From Rhodovibrionaceae bacterium (GTDB lineage Bacteria > Pseudomonadota > Alphaproteobacteria > Kiloniellales > DSM-21159), in the NCBI GenBank assembly GCA_028279885.1, contig JANQMX010000106.1, positions 1 to 64,000 on the forward strand: DNA of 64,000 bases, read 5' to 3'. Below the pieces are notes generated by a model, which was not told where the DNA came from, ran no database searches, and saw nothing but the letters and a program-made list of their open reading frames with translations. The position numbers were made by a program, and so were the translations under genes. Positions 26,026 through 35,179 of this stretch are shown here, piece by piece (position 1 is the stretch's first letter; the number at the start of each line of letters is the position of its first letter).

Positions 26026-26334
26026 GGGGGGTGGATGGCCGCGCCCAAGTCTTGGGGATGGCTTGGCAGCGGTCCTGCCGTGCGCATCACTCCGCGAGCC
26101 CTCACCCGGCCAACCCACAAGTATCCGGTGGTTTGGATTGGTCGGGTGGGGTGCGGACGGCTGGCGCCGCATCACAAACTGTCATCCTTGGGGGCGCCTC
26201 AAAGAGGCGCATCCCGAGGATCCACGCCTGGGTTCCGTGCAGGCCGAGAAGTGGATGCTCGGAACTCGACCCTGGGCCTTCGGCCCTGTGGGTCTCGCCC
26301 AAGCATGACACGGGAGGAATACTCCCCCCTCCCC
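26026..26334. other. Intergenic region with a dispersed repeat
   Basis: About 310 bases between convergent genes (sugar dehydrogenase and LysR). Open frames exist on both strands but have no ribosome sites and no protein-like pattern. Most of the second half is a 131-base palindromic repeat described separately. I see no gene. Confidence 0.6.
26180..26310. repeat. Dispersed palindromic element with 13-bp inverted ends
   Basis: The ends TGTCATCCTTGGG (26180-26192) and CCCAAGCATGACA (26298-26310) are inverted copies with one mismatch. The inside holds a further hairpin, GCGCCTC/GAGGCGC, at 26194-26210. The style (GTCATCC ... GGATGAC-like ends, about 130 bases, no coding) is that of the dispersed intergenic repeats common in alphaproteobacterial genomes. 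A related element lies at 27565. Confidence 0.65.
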
Positions 26335-27240
26335 TCACGCGCCTGCCGGCGTCTCGGCGGCGAAGAGCGCGCGGAAGGCGGCGGCGGCCCGGTCCAAACG
26401 ACGACCCTTACGCCAGGCCATGCCCACATCCAGCGTCGGCAGCGTCTCGACGAGTGCCCGCCGCTCGACGCGCAGGCCGTCCACCGTCCAGGGGCGGTAG
26501 ACCACGTCGCTCAGCACCGTGATGGCGAGGCCGCTGGCGACCATGTTGCGCACCGCTTCGATGGAAATCGACTCGAAGGCCACCTGTGGACGGATACCGT
26601 GGCGCTTCCAAATCGACTGGGCCTGGCGCCCGGCCTCGTCCGCCTTGAGCAGCACCACGGGGTGATCGGCCAGGTCGGCGAGGCGGACGGAGTCCTGCAC
26701 GGCCAGCGGATGGCCGGCGGCGGTCCACAGCCGGCGCGGCGAGCGGTGGAAGGTCAGGGTGCGCAGCTCGGCACGCCGTTCCAGGTTCGAGGTAAGAAGC
26801 AGCGCAAGATCGATGGCGCCCGAGAGCAGCATGGCCTCGAGCTCCGGCCGGTCAGCCTCGACCAACTCCACATCGATGGCCGGATGGGCGCGGCGGAGCT
26901 GCGCCAGCTTGGGAAAGAGAAAGTAGCTGGAGAGCGTGAAGGTGACGCCGAGCTTGAGTCGCCCGGCCACCGGGTCCTCGCTCTTGCGCACGCTGGCGAA
27001 GGCCTGGGACACCTGGTCCTGAATAGCGCGGGCGTGGGCCAGCAGCGCGTGGCCCTCGCGGGTCAGCAGTAGGCCGCTCGGCTTACGCTCGAAGAGGCTG
27101 ACACCGAGCAGCGCTTCGAGGTCGCGCAGCGCAAGCGTCATGGCCGATTGGGAGACGTTGACCGCGCGCGCCGCCGCCGAGACCTGCCCCGCCTCCGCCG
27201 CAGCGAGGAAGTAGCGGAGCTGCTTCAAGGTGAAAGCCAT
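26335..27240 (-). CDS. LysR-family transcriptional regulator
   Basis: A 301-residue LysR regulator. The DNA-binding domain is MAFTLKQLRYFLAAAEAGQVSAAARAVNVSQSAMTLALRDLEALLGVSLFERK; the effector domain begins about residue 90 with GRLKLGVTFTLSSYFLFPKL. Sequence style resembles CbbR/CynR-like regulators, but no target is implied by this alone. ATG 27240 faces a possible small gene at 27351 across an AT-rich spacer (27241-27300), which is the likely operator. No convincing metabolic target lies next to it, so it may act elsewhere. Confidence 0.88.
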   Translation of the reverse strand: MAFTLKQLRYFLAAAEAGQVSAAARAVNVSQSAMTLALRDLEALLGVSLFERKPSGLLLTREGHALLAHARAIQDQVSQAFASVRKSEDPVAGRLKLGVTFTLSSYFLFPKLAQLRRAHPAIDVELVEADRPELEAMLLSGAIDLALLLTSNLERRAELRTLTFHRSPRRLWTAAGHPLAVQDSVRLADLADHPVVLLKADEAGRQAQSIWKRHGIRPQVAFESISIEAVRNMVASGLAITVLSDVVYRPWTVDGLRVERRALVETLPTLDVGMAWRKGRRLDRAAAAFRALFAAETPAGA

Positions 27241-27350
27241 TGGAAAAACTCATAATGACAAATAGTCAATTGAATTTCCAATGCTGCGCCGAGGCCGCTA
27301 TGTCAAGTGCAGGACGTCTCGCAGAGTCTCTTTGGGAAAGGACGCGGACG

Positions 27351-27527
27351 ATGGAAATCATGGCTTTCCTGATCGGCGCGGCGGCGCGCTTGAACCCCTC
27401 TTCGGACAAGGCCGCGATGGCTTGGGCGCAGGAAACGAATGCGGTTGGAGAGACCGATCGGCTCAATGAGCCTCAGACCCGGCTCAAGGACTGGCCGAGC
27501 CACTGGGCCGTTACGAAGTACCTTTGA
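27351..27527 (+). CDS. Small hypothetical protein
   Basis: A possible 58-residue protein starting at ATG 27351 behind GGGAAAGGACGCGGACG. It has a short hydrophobic N-terminus (IMAFLIGAAARL) then a polar Trp-containing tail (LKDWPSHWAVTKYL). It is divergent from the LysR gene, the usual place for a regulated target. No family is recognised. The frame is open upstream to 27240, and a longer start at 27300 is possible. Non-coding origin cannot be excluded because the next bases lead into a repeat. Confidence 0.35.
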   Translation: MEIMAFLIGAAARLNPSSDKAAMAWAQETNAVGETDRLNEPQTRLKDWPSHWAVTKYL

Positions 27528-27564
27528 GGGATGCTTCTCTCTTGCGCGGCCCCCAGCGCGGACT

Positions 27565-27690
27565 GTCATCCCGGCCAAGGGCTTCGCGTTAGCGAAGGCC
27601 GCGAGCCGGGATCCATTCATCGGCCTGCGCCCATCGTTCGACGGTCCGCGCCCAGGCGTTCCATGGACCCCGGATCAAGTCCGGGGTGAC
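27565..27690. repeat. Dispersed palindromic element (GTCATCCCGG ... CCGGGGTGAC)
   Basis: The ends GTCATCCCGG (27565-27574) and CCGGGGTGAC (27681-27690) are inverted with one mismatch. The 3' part contains the internal hairpin CCCCGGATC/AAG/T-CCGGGG. The layout parallels the element at 26180-26310: similar size, GTCATCC-type termini, intergenic. It belongs to the class of non-coding palindromic repeats found in many copies in alphaproteobacteria. Confidence 0.65.
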
Positions 27691-27772
27691 GATAGGGGAT
27701 GCGGTGATCGCGTGCCCAAAAGCTGAGCCATCGCAGAGTAGCTTAAGCGCCGCGTCAGCACCTGCAGAGCAC

Positions 27773-28228
27773 TCATCGCTTCCACTGCACCAACAGCATC
27801 CCAGAAATGACCAGCAAGGCGCCGATCACGCGCTGCGGGGTGATCGGCTGCTCCTTGTAGACGATGAAGCCGAAGTGATCGATCACTAGGGACGCGACGA
27901 CGGCGCCGGCGACGGTGGTGGCGATGAAGGCCGCCGCGCCGAGCTTTGGCGCGATGGTGAGCGCGCTGAACACGAAGAAGGCACCGAAGAGGCCACCGGT
28001 CCAAGCCCACCAGGGCGCTTGCGCCAAGCTGGACATTTGCGGCACCGGCACCCGGGCGACCAGCATCAGAATGAAGAGAAAGGCGCTGGCCACCATTGTG
28101 TTGGTGAAGGCCGCGGTCAGCGGATGGCCGTTGTACTGAGCAATGGTGGCGTTGACGCCGGCCTGGATGGGCCCGGCGGCCCCGACCAGCAGGGCGATGA
28201 AAATCAGGAACAGGACCTCGAGCGACAT
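27773..28228 (-). CDS. DMT-superfamily transporter, DUF606 (YdcZ-like)
   Basis: A 151-residue membrane protein with about five helices: LEVLFLIFIALLVGAAGP, LTAAFTNTMVASAFLFILMLV, WAWTGGLFGAFFVFSAL, GAAAFIATTVAGAVVASLV and VIGALLVISGMLLV. DUF606 proteins are half-size drug/metabolite transporter relatives that probably pair as dimers; substrates are unknown. The start is ATG 28228 after AAAGAGAAG; the longer frame to 28351 is not hydrophobic and is unlikely. It is not obviously co-transcribed with a neighbour. Confidence 0.85.
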   Translation of the reverse strand: MSLEVLFLIFIALLVGAAGPIQAGVNATIAQYNGHPLTAAFTNTMVASAFLFILMLVARVPVPQMSSLAQAPWWAWTGGLFGAFFVFSALTIAPKLGAAAFIATTVAGAVVASLVIDHFGFIVYKEQPITPQRVIGALLVISGMLLVQWKR

Positions 28229-28470
28229 CGGCGGCTTCTCTTTCGGCTGAAACGCTGTTCGGTCCAACCTAGCGCTGCCGTCGCACCGTGCCAGCCGCCG
28301 ATCGTACGGGGAGCTATGCATGCAGAAGCACGGCTGTTGCCGCGCGAGCATCTCCAGCCAACCGCATCGACAGATCGCGGTTTAGAATTGTAGCGTTCCG
28401 GAAAGAAATGGACTCTGCGGAGAGCGACGCCGCCGGGTGCGAAGGCTCGACGAAAACGGACGACTAGCGA

Positions 28471-28893
28471 ATGCTCGCTTCATTGCATTGGTCATTTGTC
28501 TCTTTGGGACTTATCCCTCTCGTGATCGGCGTGCTGAGCGCAGGAGGCACCGCATCGATCGGACGAGCCGCATTCATAGTCCGGTTTGTCGTGATTTTGG
28601 CCGTGCTTCTGTTCGGCCCATTCCCCGCCCTCTTCTTCTTGGTGCTTGAACCAGGGGGAACCGAACCTCAGCTGCCGGCCTCGGATTTCCTTTTCGCAGT
28701 CGTCATAGCGAGTGTCTTCGTCGCTCTGGTCGTCCTGCCGTTCCTGCTGGGCCGCTGGTCATCTCTTCGATTGAATGACATCGGCTGGTCGCGCCTGCTC
28801 GTACTTCTGTTCTACGTCCCGCTGGCCAACGTCATCTTGCTCATCGCGCTCTGCGTCGCGCCCGGCAGAGAGCCGGATGCTGCAGTAACCTGA
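28471..28893 (+). CDS. Small four-helix membrane protein
   Basis: A 140-residue integral membrane protein with four hydrophobic segments (about 7-25, 35-58, 70-91 and 108-130). The C-terminal half (LNDIGWSRLLVLLFYVPLANVILLIALCVAPG) has the DxGWS...P...L..L...PG pattern of DUF805-like proteins, so it may be a remote member of that family. No function is known. The ribosome site is weak. It is convergent with a pair of minus-strand membrane genes, with only 7 bases between stops. Confidence 0.55.
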   Translation: MLASLHWSFVSLGLIPLVIGVLSAGGTASIGRAAFIVRFVVILAVLLFGPFPALFFLVLEPGGTEPQLPASDFLFAVVIASVFVALVVLPFLLGRWSSLRLNDIGWSRLLVLLFYVPLANVILLIALCVAPGREPDAAVT

Positions 28894-28900
28894 CGCAGAC

Positions 28901-29083
28901 TTACTTGCTCGACTTCTTCTTCTGCTCTTCCGGGAAGATCCACATGGCGAAGATCATGAAGGCGCCGAGCGCCAGCGCCACCCAGGGCGTGACCTCCTGC
29001 CCCGCCGTGGACTGGAAGTAAAAGACGGCGACGGCCGCGATCACCACGACGATGGAAATCATGATCTTGAACTTGGCGGGCAT
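28901..29083 (-). CDS. Small two-helix membrane protein
   Basis: A 60-residue protein with two transmembrane helices (IMISIVVVIAAVAVFYF and WVALALGAFMIFAMWIF) and a lysine-rich C-terminus, EEQKKKSSK. The ribosome site TAAGGAGGA before ATG 29083 is near perfect, so translation is well supported despite the small size. It lies 36 bases after the next upstream membrane gene on the same strand, probably one transcript. No family is recognised. Confidence 0.68.
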   Translation of the reverse strand: MPAKFKIMISIVVVIAAVAVFYFQSTAGQEVTPWVALALGAFMIFAMWIFPEEQKKKSSK

Positions 29084-29119
29084 GGCAGGTTCCTCCTTAA
29101 ATGGTGCGGCGCCGCACGG

Positions 29120-29518
29120 CTAGGCGATCAGCACGCGCGTCAGAATCGTGAGCAGGACGGCCTGGGCAGCCATCAACGCGCAGAGCCCGAACAGGCCGCC
29201 GGCGAGTTTCTGCGGCAAGCCCTGAAACAGCAGCGGTCCGCCGAGCAAGGCGAGACCGGCGGCGATGAGGGCCGGCGCCCAAGCAGTGGCGAAGAGAATG
29301 AAGCCGAGCAGCAGGATGGCGGTCAGCACAAGGCTGGCGCTGGCCAGCAGCACAAGGACCTTGCAGCCCAGGCCGGCCTTCGGCAACGGCGCCTCCGATA
29401 AGGGAAAGCATCCGCTCAAAAGGACGCTGCCGTAGCCCATCAGCAAGCCACAGGCGGCAGCAATGGCCAGATGATCGAGCGCCACGGTCTCAGGCAAGCC
29501 GAGCACAGCCACTACCAC
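29120..29518 (-). CDS. Hypothetical four-helix membrane protein
   Basis: A 132-residue protein with four or five hydrophobic segments (LAIAAACGLLMGYGSVLL, LVLLASASLVLTAILLLGFILFA, APALIAAGLALLGGPLLF, GGLFGLCALMAAQAVLLTILT). No conserved motif is recognised. GTG 29518 is preceded by GCGGAGGAC, a good ribosome site. It precedes the 60-residue membrane protein gene and is divergent from the PanB paralogue, with which it shares a 149-base AT-rich control region. Confidence 0.6.
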   Translation of the reverse strand: MVVAVLGLPETVALDHLAIAAACGLLMGYGSVLLSGCFPLSEAPLPKAGLGCKVLVLLASASLVLTAILLLGFILFATAWAPALIAAGLALLGGPLLFQGLPQKLAGGLFGLCALMAAQAVLLTILTRVLIA

Positions 29519-29575
29519 GTCGTCCTCCGCGGGCGAAGCTTGACCCGTCTGGCAAGATCTCTAAACATACTACTC

Positions 29576-29583
29576 ATATATCA
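29576..29583. promoter_or_regulatory. Shared motif ATATATCA upstream of the PanB paralogue
   Basis: ATATATCA lies 85 bases before the PanB-like ATG in a short AT-rich island (29560-29592). The same 8-mer recurs at 30658-30665 and 35204-35211, upstream of the other two transcription units of this accessory region, and I noticed no other intergenic copy in the window. Candidate binding site of a common regulator. Confidence 0.4.
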
Positions 29584-29667
29584 TGCATATCACAGGGACG
29601 CGCGTGCCGCCAAGCGGCGCGGGCAGCACCTGCAAGCAGACAAGCGGCGGAAGGGAGACGCGAGGGC

Positions 29668-30546
29668 ATGCCCAAGGACAACGGCAGCGAGAAGAAGAAG
29701 CGGACGATCACCGAGATTCGGGACTCGAAGCACACCGGCGAGAAAATGGTCTACAGCTCCGTGCCCGACTACACCTCGGCGCGCTGGGCCGAGATGGCGG
29801 GTGTCGACGTCTGCGTGGTCGGCGACTCCCTGGCCATGGTGGCGCACGGCCATGCCAGCACCATCCCGGCCACCATGGACATGATGGTGATGCACGCCCA
29901 GGCCGTCCGCCGGGGCGCGCCGAAGACCTTCGTGCTCGGCTGCATGCCCTATCAGAGCTACAACACGGTGGACCGCGCCCTCACCAACGCGACGCGCTTC
30001 ATGCAGGACGCCGACTGCGACGCCGTAAAGCCGCAAGGCGGCAAGAGCCAGGCGCACATTCTTCAGGCGCTGGTCGATGCGGGGATTCCCACCGCCTCCC
30101 ACATCGGGCTGACGCCGCACACCGTCGCCATGTTCGGTGGCTTCAAGATCCAGGGCCGCACCGCCGAGGCAGCCATGAAAATCCTGGAAGATGCCTTTGC
30201 CATCCAGGATGCCGGCTGCTTCATGCTGGAGTTCGAGGCGGTCCCCGCCCCCATCGCCAAGGTGATCTCGGAGCAGCTTGAGATCCCGACCATCGGCATT
30301 GGCGCGGGCGCCGGAACGGACGGGCAAATCCTGCTGTCGTACGATCTCCTCGGTGTCTTCACGGACTTCAAGCCGAAGTTCACCAAGCGTTACGCCAACC
30401 TGACCGAAGTGGCCGTCAAGGGCCTGTCCGACTACGTGCGCGAAGTGAAGGAAGGCAGCTTCCCGGACGACGATCACAGCTACGGCGTCAACGAGGCCGA
30501 GTACGAGAAGTTCCTCGCTCTCGTGGAAAAGCGGCAGCAGCATTAG
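29668..30546 (+). CDS. PanB-like protein with altered metal site
   Basis: A 292-residue TIM-barrel protein homologous to ketopantoate hydroxymethyltransferase (PanB), which adds a hydroxymethyl group to 2-oxoisovalerate. Kept residues are Asp53-Ser54 (VGDS), Lys121 and the catalytic-base Glu190 (FEAVP). Two of the three magnesium ligands of the E. coli enzyme appear replaced: Asp84 by Cys92 (LGCMP) and Glu114 by Gln123 (KPQGG). It also has an extended N-terminus and a C-terminal tail of about 30 residues. A canonical panB is at 59370. This copy probably has a changed reaction or metal. It heads a region with a TRAP transporter. Confidence 0.85.
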   Translation: MPKDNGSEKKKRTITEIRDSKHTGEKMVYSSVPDYTSARWAEMAGVDVCVVGDSLAMVAHGHASTIPATMDMMVMHAQAVRRGAPKTFVLGCMPYQSYNTVDRALTNATRFMQDADCDAVKPQGGKSQAHILQALVDAGIPTASHIGLTPHTVAMFGGFKIQGRTAEAAMKILEDAFAIQDAGCFMLEFEAVPAPIAKVISEQLEIPTIGIGAGAGTDGQILLSYDLLGVFTDFKPKFTKRYANLTEVAVKGLSDYVREVKEGSFPDDDHSYGVNEAEYEKFLALVEKRQQH

Positions 30547-30657
30547 AGCGTCATCGCCGGCAAACAGCATCGAGCGCTTACCCGCGCCACCTTCGAGCCT
30601 GAAGAGTGAGCGGCGACCAAGGCCCCTTGCCAGGAGGTCTGGGTTAGCATACGCTAG

Positions 30658-30665
30658 ATATATCA
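30658..30665. promoter_or_regulatory. Shared motif ATATATCA upstream of the DUF6166/TRAP unit
   Basis: The second ATATATCA copy, 109 bases before the ATG at 30774, in the 227-base gap after the PanB-like gene. The flank GCTAG-ATATATCA-GTGG is AT-rich against GC-rich surroundings. No clear -35/-10 pair was assigned. Confidence 0.4.
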
Positions 30666-30773
30666 GTGGTACACGGCGCTCCTCTCCATGCGGGCGCCGA
30701 ACAAGAAAAAGCACATCGGCGGCGAAGGGGATTCGCCGACCGGCGGGAGCGAGAGGGGAGGCAAAACGGGGCG

Positions 30774-31073
30774 ATGAAAACCTACCGTGGAGACCGGACC
30801 CTGGATGGGCTCGACGTAACGGTCGACGGCACGCCGCTCGACCCGCGCTTCGACATCAAGACCATCTCGGAAAACGGCTTCGAATGGAGCTACGAGGGGC
30901 CGGAGCCGGCGCAACTGGCCCTGGCCATTCTGGCCGATCATCTCGGCGATGCCTCCGCCGCCCTTACCCACCACGAGACCTTCATGCAGGCCATCGTGGC
31001 GAACTTCAACAACGAGTGGGAAATGAGCGAAGAGGACGTGGGCGCAGCGCTCGCGAACCTCGGCTGCGTCTGA
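30774..31073 (+). CDS. DUF6166-like protein
   Basis: A 99-residue soluble protein. It begins MKTYRGDRTLDGLDVTVDG, then GFEWSYEGPEPAQLALAILADHLGD, a pattern I associate with DUF6166. Members are small, scattered across bacteria and of unknown function. ATG 30774 sits behind GAGAGGGGAGG, a strong ribosome site; longer in-frame starts are not protein-like. It is followed after 60 bases by the TRAP binding-protein gene on the same strand, so it may share its transcript, but a link with transport is not established. Confidence 0.68.
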   Translation: MKTYRGDRTLDGLDVTVDGTPLDPRFDIKTISENGFEWSYEGPEPAQLALAILADHLGDASAALTHHETFMQAIVANFNNEWEMSEEDVGAALANLGCV

Positions 31074-31133
31074 GGCAGTCGCTCGGCCGTTCGCAACTCT
31101 CCAAAAAAATAGAGAAAGGGAGGACAGACAACC

Positions 31134-32201
<1,068 letters not shown>

Positions 32202-32258
32202 GCCTGCGGCGCCTAGGCCAAGAGGCAACACAGGTCTTTGAGTTGTTCCGGTGGTCAC

Positions 32259-32289
32259 GGGCCGGGTGCGTCGCAAGGCGCCCCGGCCC
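32259..32289 (+). other. Stem-loop between dctP and dctQ
   Basis: GGGCCGGG (32259-32266) and CCCGGCCC (32282-32289) form a perfect 8-bp GC stem with a 15-base loop in the 159-base dctP-dctQ gap. With no T-tract, it is more likely an mRNA stabiliser or partial attenuator that raises binding protein over permease than a full terminator. Confidence 0.5.
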
Positions 32290-32360
32290 GGCGGCCAGGC
32301 TATACTCTCGGGCAACAGCGACAAGGCTAGAGACGGACGACGGCAGGTAGCGCAGGCCCT

Positions 32361-32882
32361 ATGGAGATTACCGTCAGACTCATCGAGCGTTTCACGGGAA
32401 ACATTGGGTTTCTCGTCTCGCTCATCATCATCCCGCTCATCCTGGCGACCTGCTACGAGGTCTTTTCCCGCTACGTGTTCGGCGCGCCGACGATCTGGGC
32501 CTTCGAGCTCGGCTATATCCTGACCGGCGTCCACTTCCTGCTCGGTGCCGCCATCACCCTGATGAAGGGCACCCACATCCGCATCGACCTGCTGTACCAG
32601 CGCTTTTCGGACCGCACCAAAGCGGCAGTCGACATCACGCTCTACCTGCTGCTCTTCCTGCCCTTCCTCATCCTGCTCTGCGACGCCCTGCAGGACTATG
32701 CCCTGCGCGCCTTCATGAGTGGCGAGCGCACCGGCCAGTCGGCCTGGAACCCGCCGATCTGGCCCTTCCGCATGCTCATCACCCTCGGCTTCGCGATGCT
32801 GACGCTGCAAGTCATCGCGGAGATCCTGAAGTGCGCCGCCGTGCTGCGCGGCCGCCCCATCCGCAGCGCGGCGAAGGGCTGA
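32361..32882 (+). CDS. dctQ: TRAP transporter small membrane subunit
   Basis: A 173-residue four-helix membrane protein of the DctQ family, the small subunit that partners DctM and the binding protein. Helices are IGFLVSLIIIPLILATCYEVFSRYVF, FELGYILTGVHFLLGAAITLM, TLYLLLFLPFLILLCDAL and MLITLGFAMLTLQVIAEIL. The G-KGTHIRIDLLYQRFS loop is typical. ATG 32361 is followed 5 bases after its stop by dctM. The 159-base gap from dctP contains a stem-loop. Confidence 0.9.
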   Translation: MEITVRLIERFTGNIGFLVSLIIIPLILATCYEVFSRYVFGAPTIWAFELGYILTGVHFLLGAAITLMKGTHIRIDLLYQRFSDRTKAAVDITLYLLLFLPFLILLCDALQDYALRAFMSGERTGQSAWNPPIWPFRMLITLGFAMLTLQVIAEILKCAAVLRGRPIRSAAKG

Positions 32883-32887
32883 GCGCC

Positions 32888-34225
32888 ATGGAAGCCATCC
32901 TGATGTTTCCGGCGCTGTTTCTGCTGATCTTCCTCGGCTTTCCAGTCGCCTTCTCCCTGATGTCCGTCGCCTTCGTCTTCGGCTGGCTCACCTTCGGGCC
33001 GGCGACCTTCTTCCAGTTCACCCAGAAGGTCGAAGACATCGCCAGCAACTTCGTGCTGGCCGCGGTGCCGCTCTTCGTCTTCATGGGCGCCATGCTGGAG
33101 CGCTCCGGCATCGCCGAGAAGTTGTTCGAAGCGGTCCACCTCTGGACTCGGCGCCTGCCCGGCGGCTTGGCCATCGGCACCATCATCATGTGCATCATCT
33201 TCGCCGCTTCGACCGGCGTGATCGGCGCCACCGAGACCGTGGTGGGCCTGCTCGCGATCCCGGCGATGATGCGCTACAACTACTCGAAGTCGCTGATCTC
33301 CGGCACCATCTGCGCCGGCGGCTCGCTCGGTACCATCATCCCGCCCTCGGTCGTGGTGGTGGTGCTCGGCCCCATCGCCGACGTCTCGATCGGCGACCTG
33401 ATGGTCGGCATGATCTTCCCCGGCCTCATCCTCTCCAGCCTTTACATCGTTTACATCCTTGGGCTCTGCATCATCCGCCCCGAGGCCGCGCCCCGCATCG
33501 AGCCCAGCGACGACGACCCGGACTTCGTCACCAAGCTGACGATCACGGTGAAGGCACTGGTGCCGCCGCTCTTGATGATCTTCGCCGTGCTCGGCTCCAT
33601 CATGCTGGGCTGGGCCGCACCGACGGAAGCCGCCGCCCTCGGTGCCTTCGGTGCCTTCCTGCTGGCCATCGCCTACGGCCGCTTCTCGCTTGGCATGTTC
33701 AAGGAAGCGCTGATCAAGACGCTGACCATCACCTCGATGATCATGATGATCCTCTTGGGCGGCAGCCTCTTCACCGGAGTCTTCGCCGGCGCCGGCGGCA
33801 TGGGCCTGATGCGGGACATGATCGAGGCGGTGCAGCTCAGCCACTGGGAATTGCTGCTGCTCTTCCTGCTGCTGGTCTTCATCGCCGGCTTCTTCCTGGA
33901 GTGGATCTCCATCCTGCTGATCTTCGTGCCGCTCTTCATGCCCTTCATTCACGAAGCCTGGGCGGCCAACGGCTACGGCGCCTTCTTCAACCCCGTGTGG
34001 TTCTGCATGCTGCTGCTGGTCATGGTGCAGTCGAGCTATCTGACGCCGCCCATGGCCCCGGCGATCTTCTACCTGCGGGGCATCGCTCCGCCTGAGATCA
34101 CCCTGCGTCACATGTACAAGGGCGTGGTACCCTTCCTGGTCATCCAGGTCATCGCCTTGCTGATCGTCATGGCCTTCCCGCAGACGGCCCTATGGCTGCC
34201 CGATCAGCTGCTCGGCTTCGATTAA
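32888..34225 (+). CDS. dctM: TRAP transporter large membrane subunit
   Basis: A 445-residue permease of the DctM family with about 12 helices; it drives sodium-dependent uptake of the acid bound by DctP. Conserved text includes LLIFLGFPVAFSLM, FMGAMLERSGIAEKLFEAVHLW, the helix-rich TGVIGATETVVGLLAIPAMMRYNYSK, GTICAGGSLGTIIPPSVVVVVL and YLTPPMAPAIFYLRGIAPPEITL. ATG 32888 is chosen; the open frame from 32831 overlaps dctQ and is not protein-like. dctM is followed 25 bases later by the PhyH-like gene, so these are probably co-transcribed. Confidence 0.92.
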   Translation: MEAILMFPALFLLIFLGFPVAFSLMSVAFVFGWLTFGPATFFQFTQKVEDIASNFVLAAVPLFVFMGAMLERSGIAEKLFEAVHLWTRRLPGGLAIGTIIMCIIFAASTGVIGATETVVGLLAIPAMMRYNYSKSLISGTICAGGSLGTIIPPSVVVVVLGPIADVSIGDLMVGMIFPGLILSSLYIVYILGLCIIRPEAAPRIEPSDDDPDFVTKLTITVKALVPPLLMIFAVLGSIMLGWAAPTEAAALGAFGAFLLAIAYGRFSLGMFKEALIKTLTITSMIMMILLGGSLFTGVFAGAGGMGLMRDMIEAVQLSHWELLLLFLLLVFIAGFFLEWISILLIFVPLFMPFIHEAWAANGYGAFFNPVWFCMLLLVMVQSSYLTPPMAPAIFYLRGIAPPEITLRHMYKGVVPFLVIQVIALLIVMAFPQTALWLPDQLLGFD

Positions 34226-34250
34226 TGCCCCTCAAGAAGGAGTTTGGCCC

Positions 34251-35141
34251 ATGACACCCGAGGACATTCTCAAGGTTCCCGCGAAAGTGCTCAGCCAGTC
34301 GCAACGGGAGTCCTACTTCGAGGACGGCTACCTGCTGGTGGAATCCTTCATCGAACAGGACTGGCTCGATAAGCTGCGCGCCGCCATCGACGCCCAGGTC
34401 GAACGCAGCCGGGCGGTCGCCGCCTCCGACGCCGTCTTCGATCTCGAGCCCAGCCATAGCGCCGAGGCCCCTCGCCTGCGCCGCGTCTCGAGCCCTTGCG
34501 ACGAAGATCCGGTGTTCTGGAACTATCTCATCCAGTCGCGGCTTGGCGACCTGCTCGAAGATCTACTGGGACCCGACGTCAAGTTCTTCCAGGCCAAGCT
34601 GAACTTCAAATGGGCCAAGGGAGGCGCCGAAGTGAAGTGGCATCAGGACGTGCCTTTCTTCCCCCACAGCAACGATGCGGTGCTGACCTGCGGCACCTAT
34701 CTCTACGACTGTGGACCCGAGCAGGGCCCACTCGGCGTCATTCCCGGGAGCCACAAGGGCGAGATCTTCGATCACTACGCAGCCGACGGGACCTGGACCG
34801 GCGATATTCAAGCCGACGACCTCGGGCGGATAGACGGCAGCAAAGCCGTCTACCTGGAAGGACCGGCGGGCTCCGTCACCCTGCACAACTATCGGACCGT
34901 CCACGGCTCGCGCCCGAACAACTCGGACATCGGCCGGCCGCTGCTGCTCAACGTGGTCTCGGCCGCCGACGCCATGCCCTACACCTTCAACCCCCTGCGC
35001 TCCCAATACGAGCAGCAGATCATCCGCGGCAAGCCGGCCAAGTGGGCGCACCACGACGGGGGCCACCGTCTCATTCCGCCCGACTGGAGTGGCGGCTACA
35101 CCTCCATCTTCGCGCTCCAGCAAGGCGAAGCAGCCGAATAG
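34251..35141 (+). CDS. Phytanoyl-CoA dioxygenase (PhyH)-family oxygenase
   Basis: A 296-residue 2-oxoglutarate- and Fe(II)-dependent oxygenase. The facial triad is readable as His131 and Asp133 (KWHQDVPFF) and His218 (TVHGSRPNNS), with Arg229 (GRPLLL) a candidate 2-oxoglutarate anchor. PhyH family members hydroxylate acyl-CoAs, ectoine, quaternary amines and other small molecules; this one lacks features that would fix a substrate. An AAGGAG ribosome site precedes ATG 34251, 25 bases after dctM. Co-transcription with the TRAP genes suggests it acts on the imported acid or a product of it. Confidence 0.87.
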   Translation: MTPEDILKVPAKVLSQSQRESYFEDGYLLVESFIEQDWLDKLRAAIDAQVERSRAVAASDAVFDLEPSHSAEAPRLRRVSSPCDEDPVFWNYLIQSRLGDLLEDLLGPDVKFFQAKLNFKWAKGGAEVKWHQDVPFFPHSNDAVLTCGTYLYDCGPEQGPLGVIPGSHKGEIFDHYAADGTWTGDIQADDLGRIDGSKAVYLEGPAGSVTLHNYRTVHGSRPNNSDIGRPLLLNVVSAADAMPYTFNPLRSQYEQQIIRGKPAKWAHHDGGHRLIPPDWSGGYTSIFALQQGEAAE

Positions 35142-35179
35142 CACTCACCCCGGCGCGGAACCGAGAGGTAAGACAGGGC

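Noticed and set aside
32696-34111. 471-codon minus-strand frame over dctM
   Set aside because: Antisense to a clear TRAP permease; the composition (His, Asp, Glu, Gln) is a mirror of hydrophobic codons.
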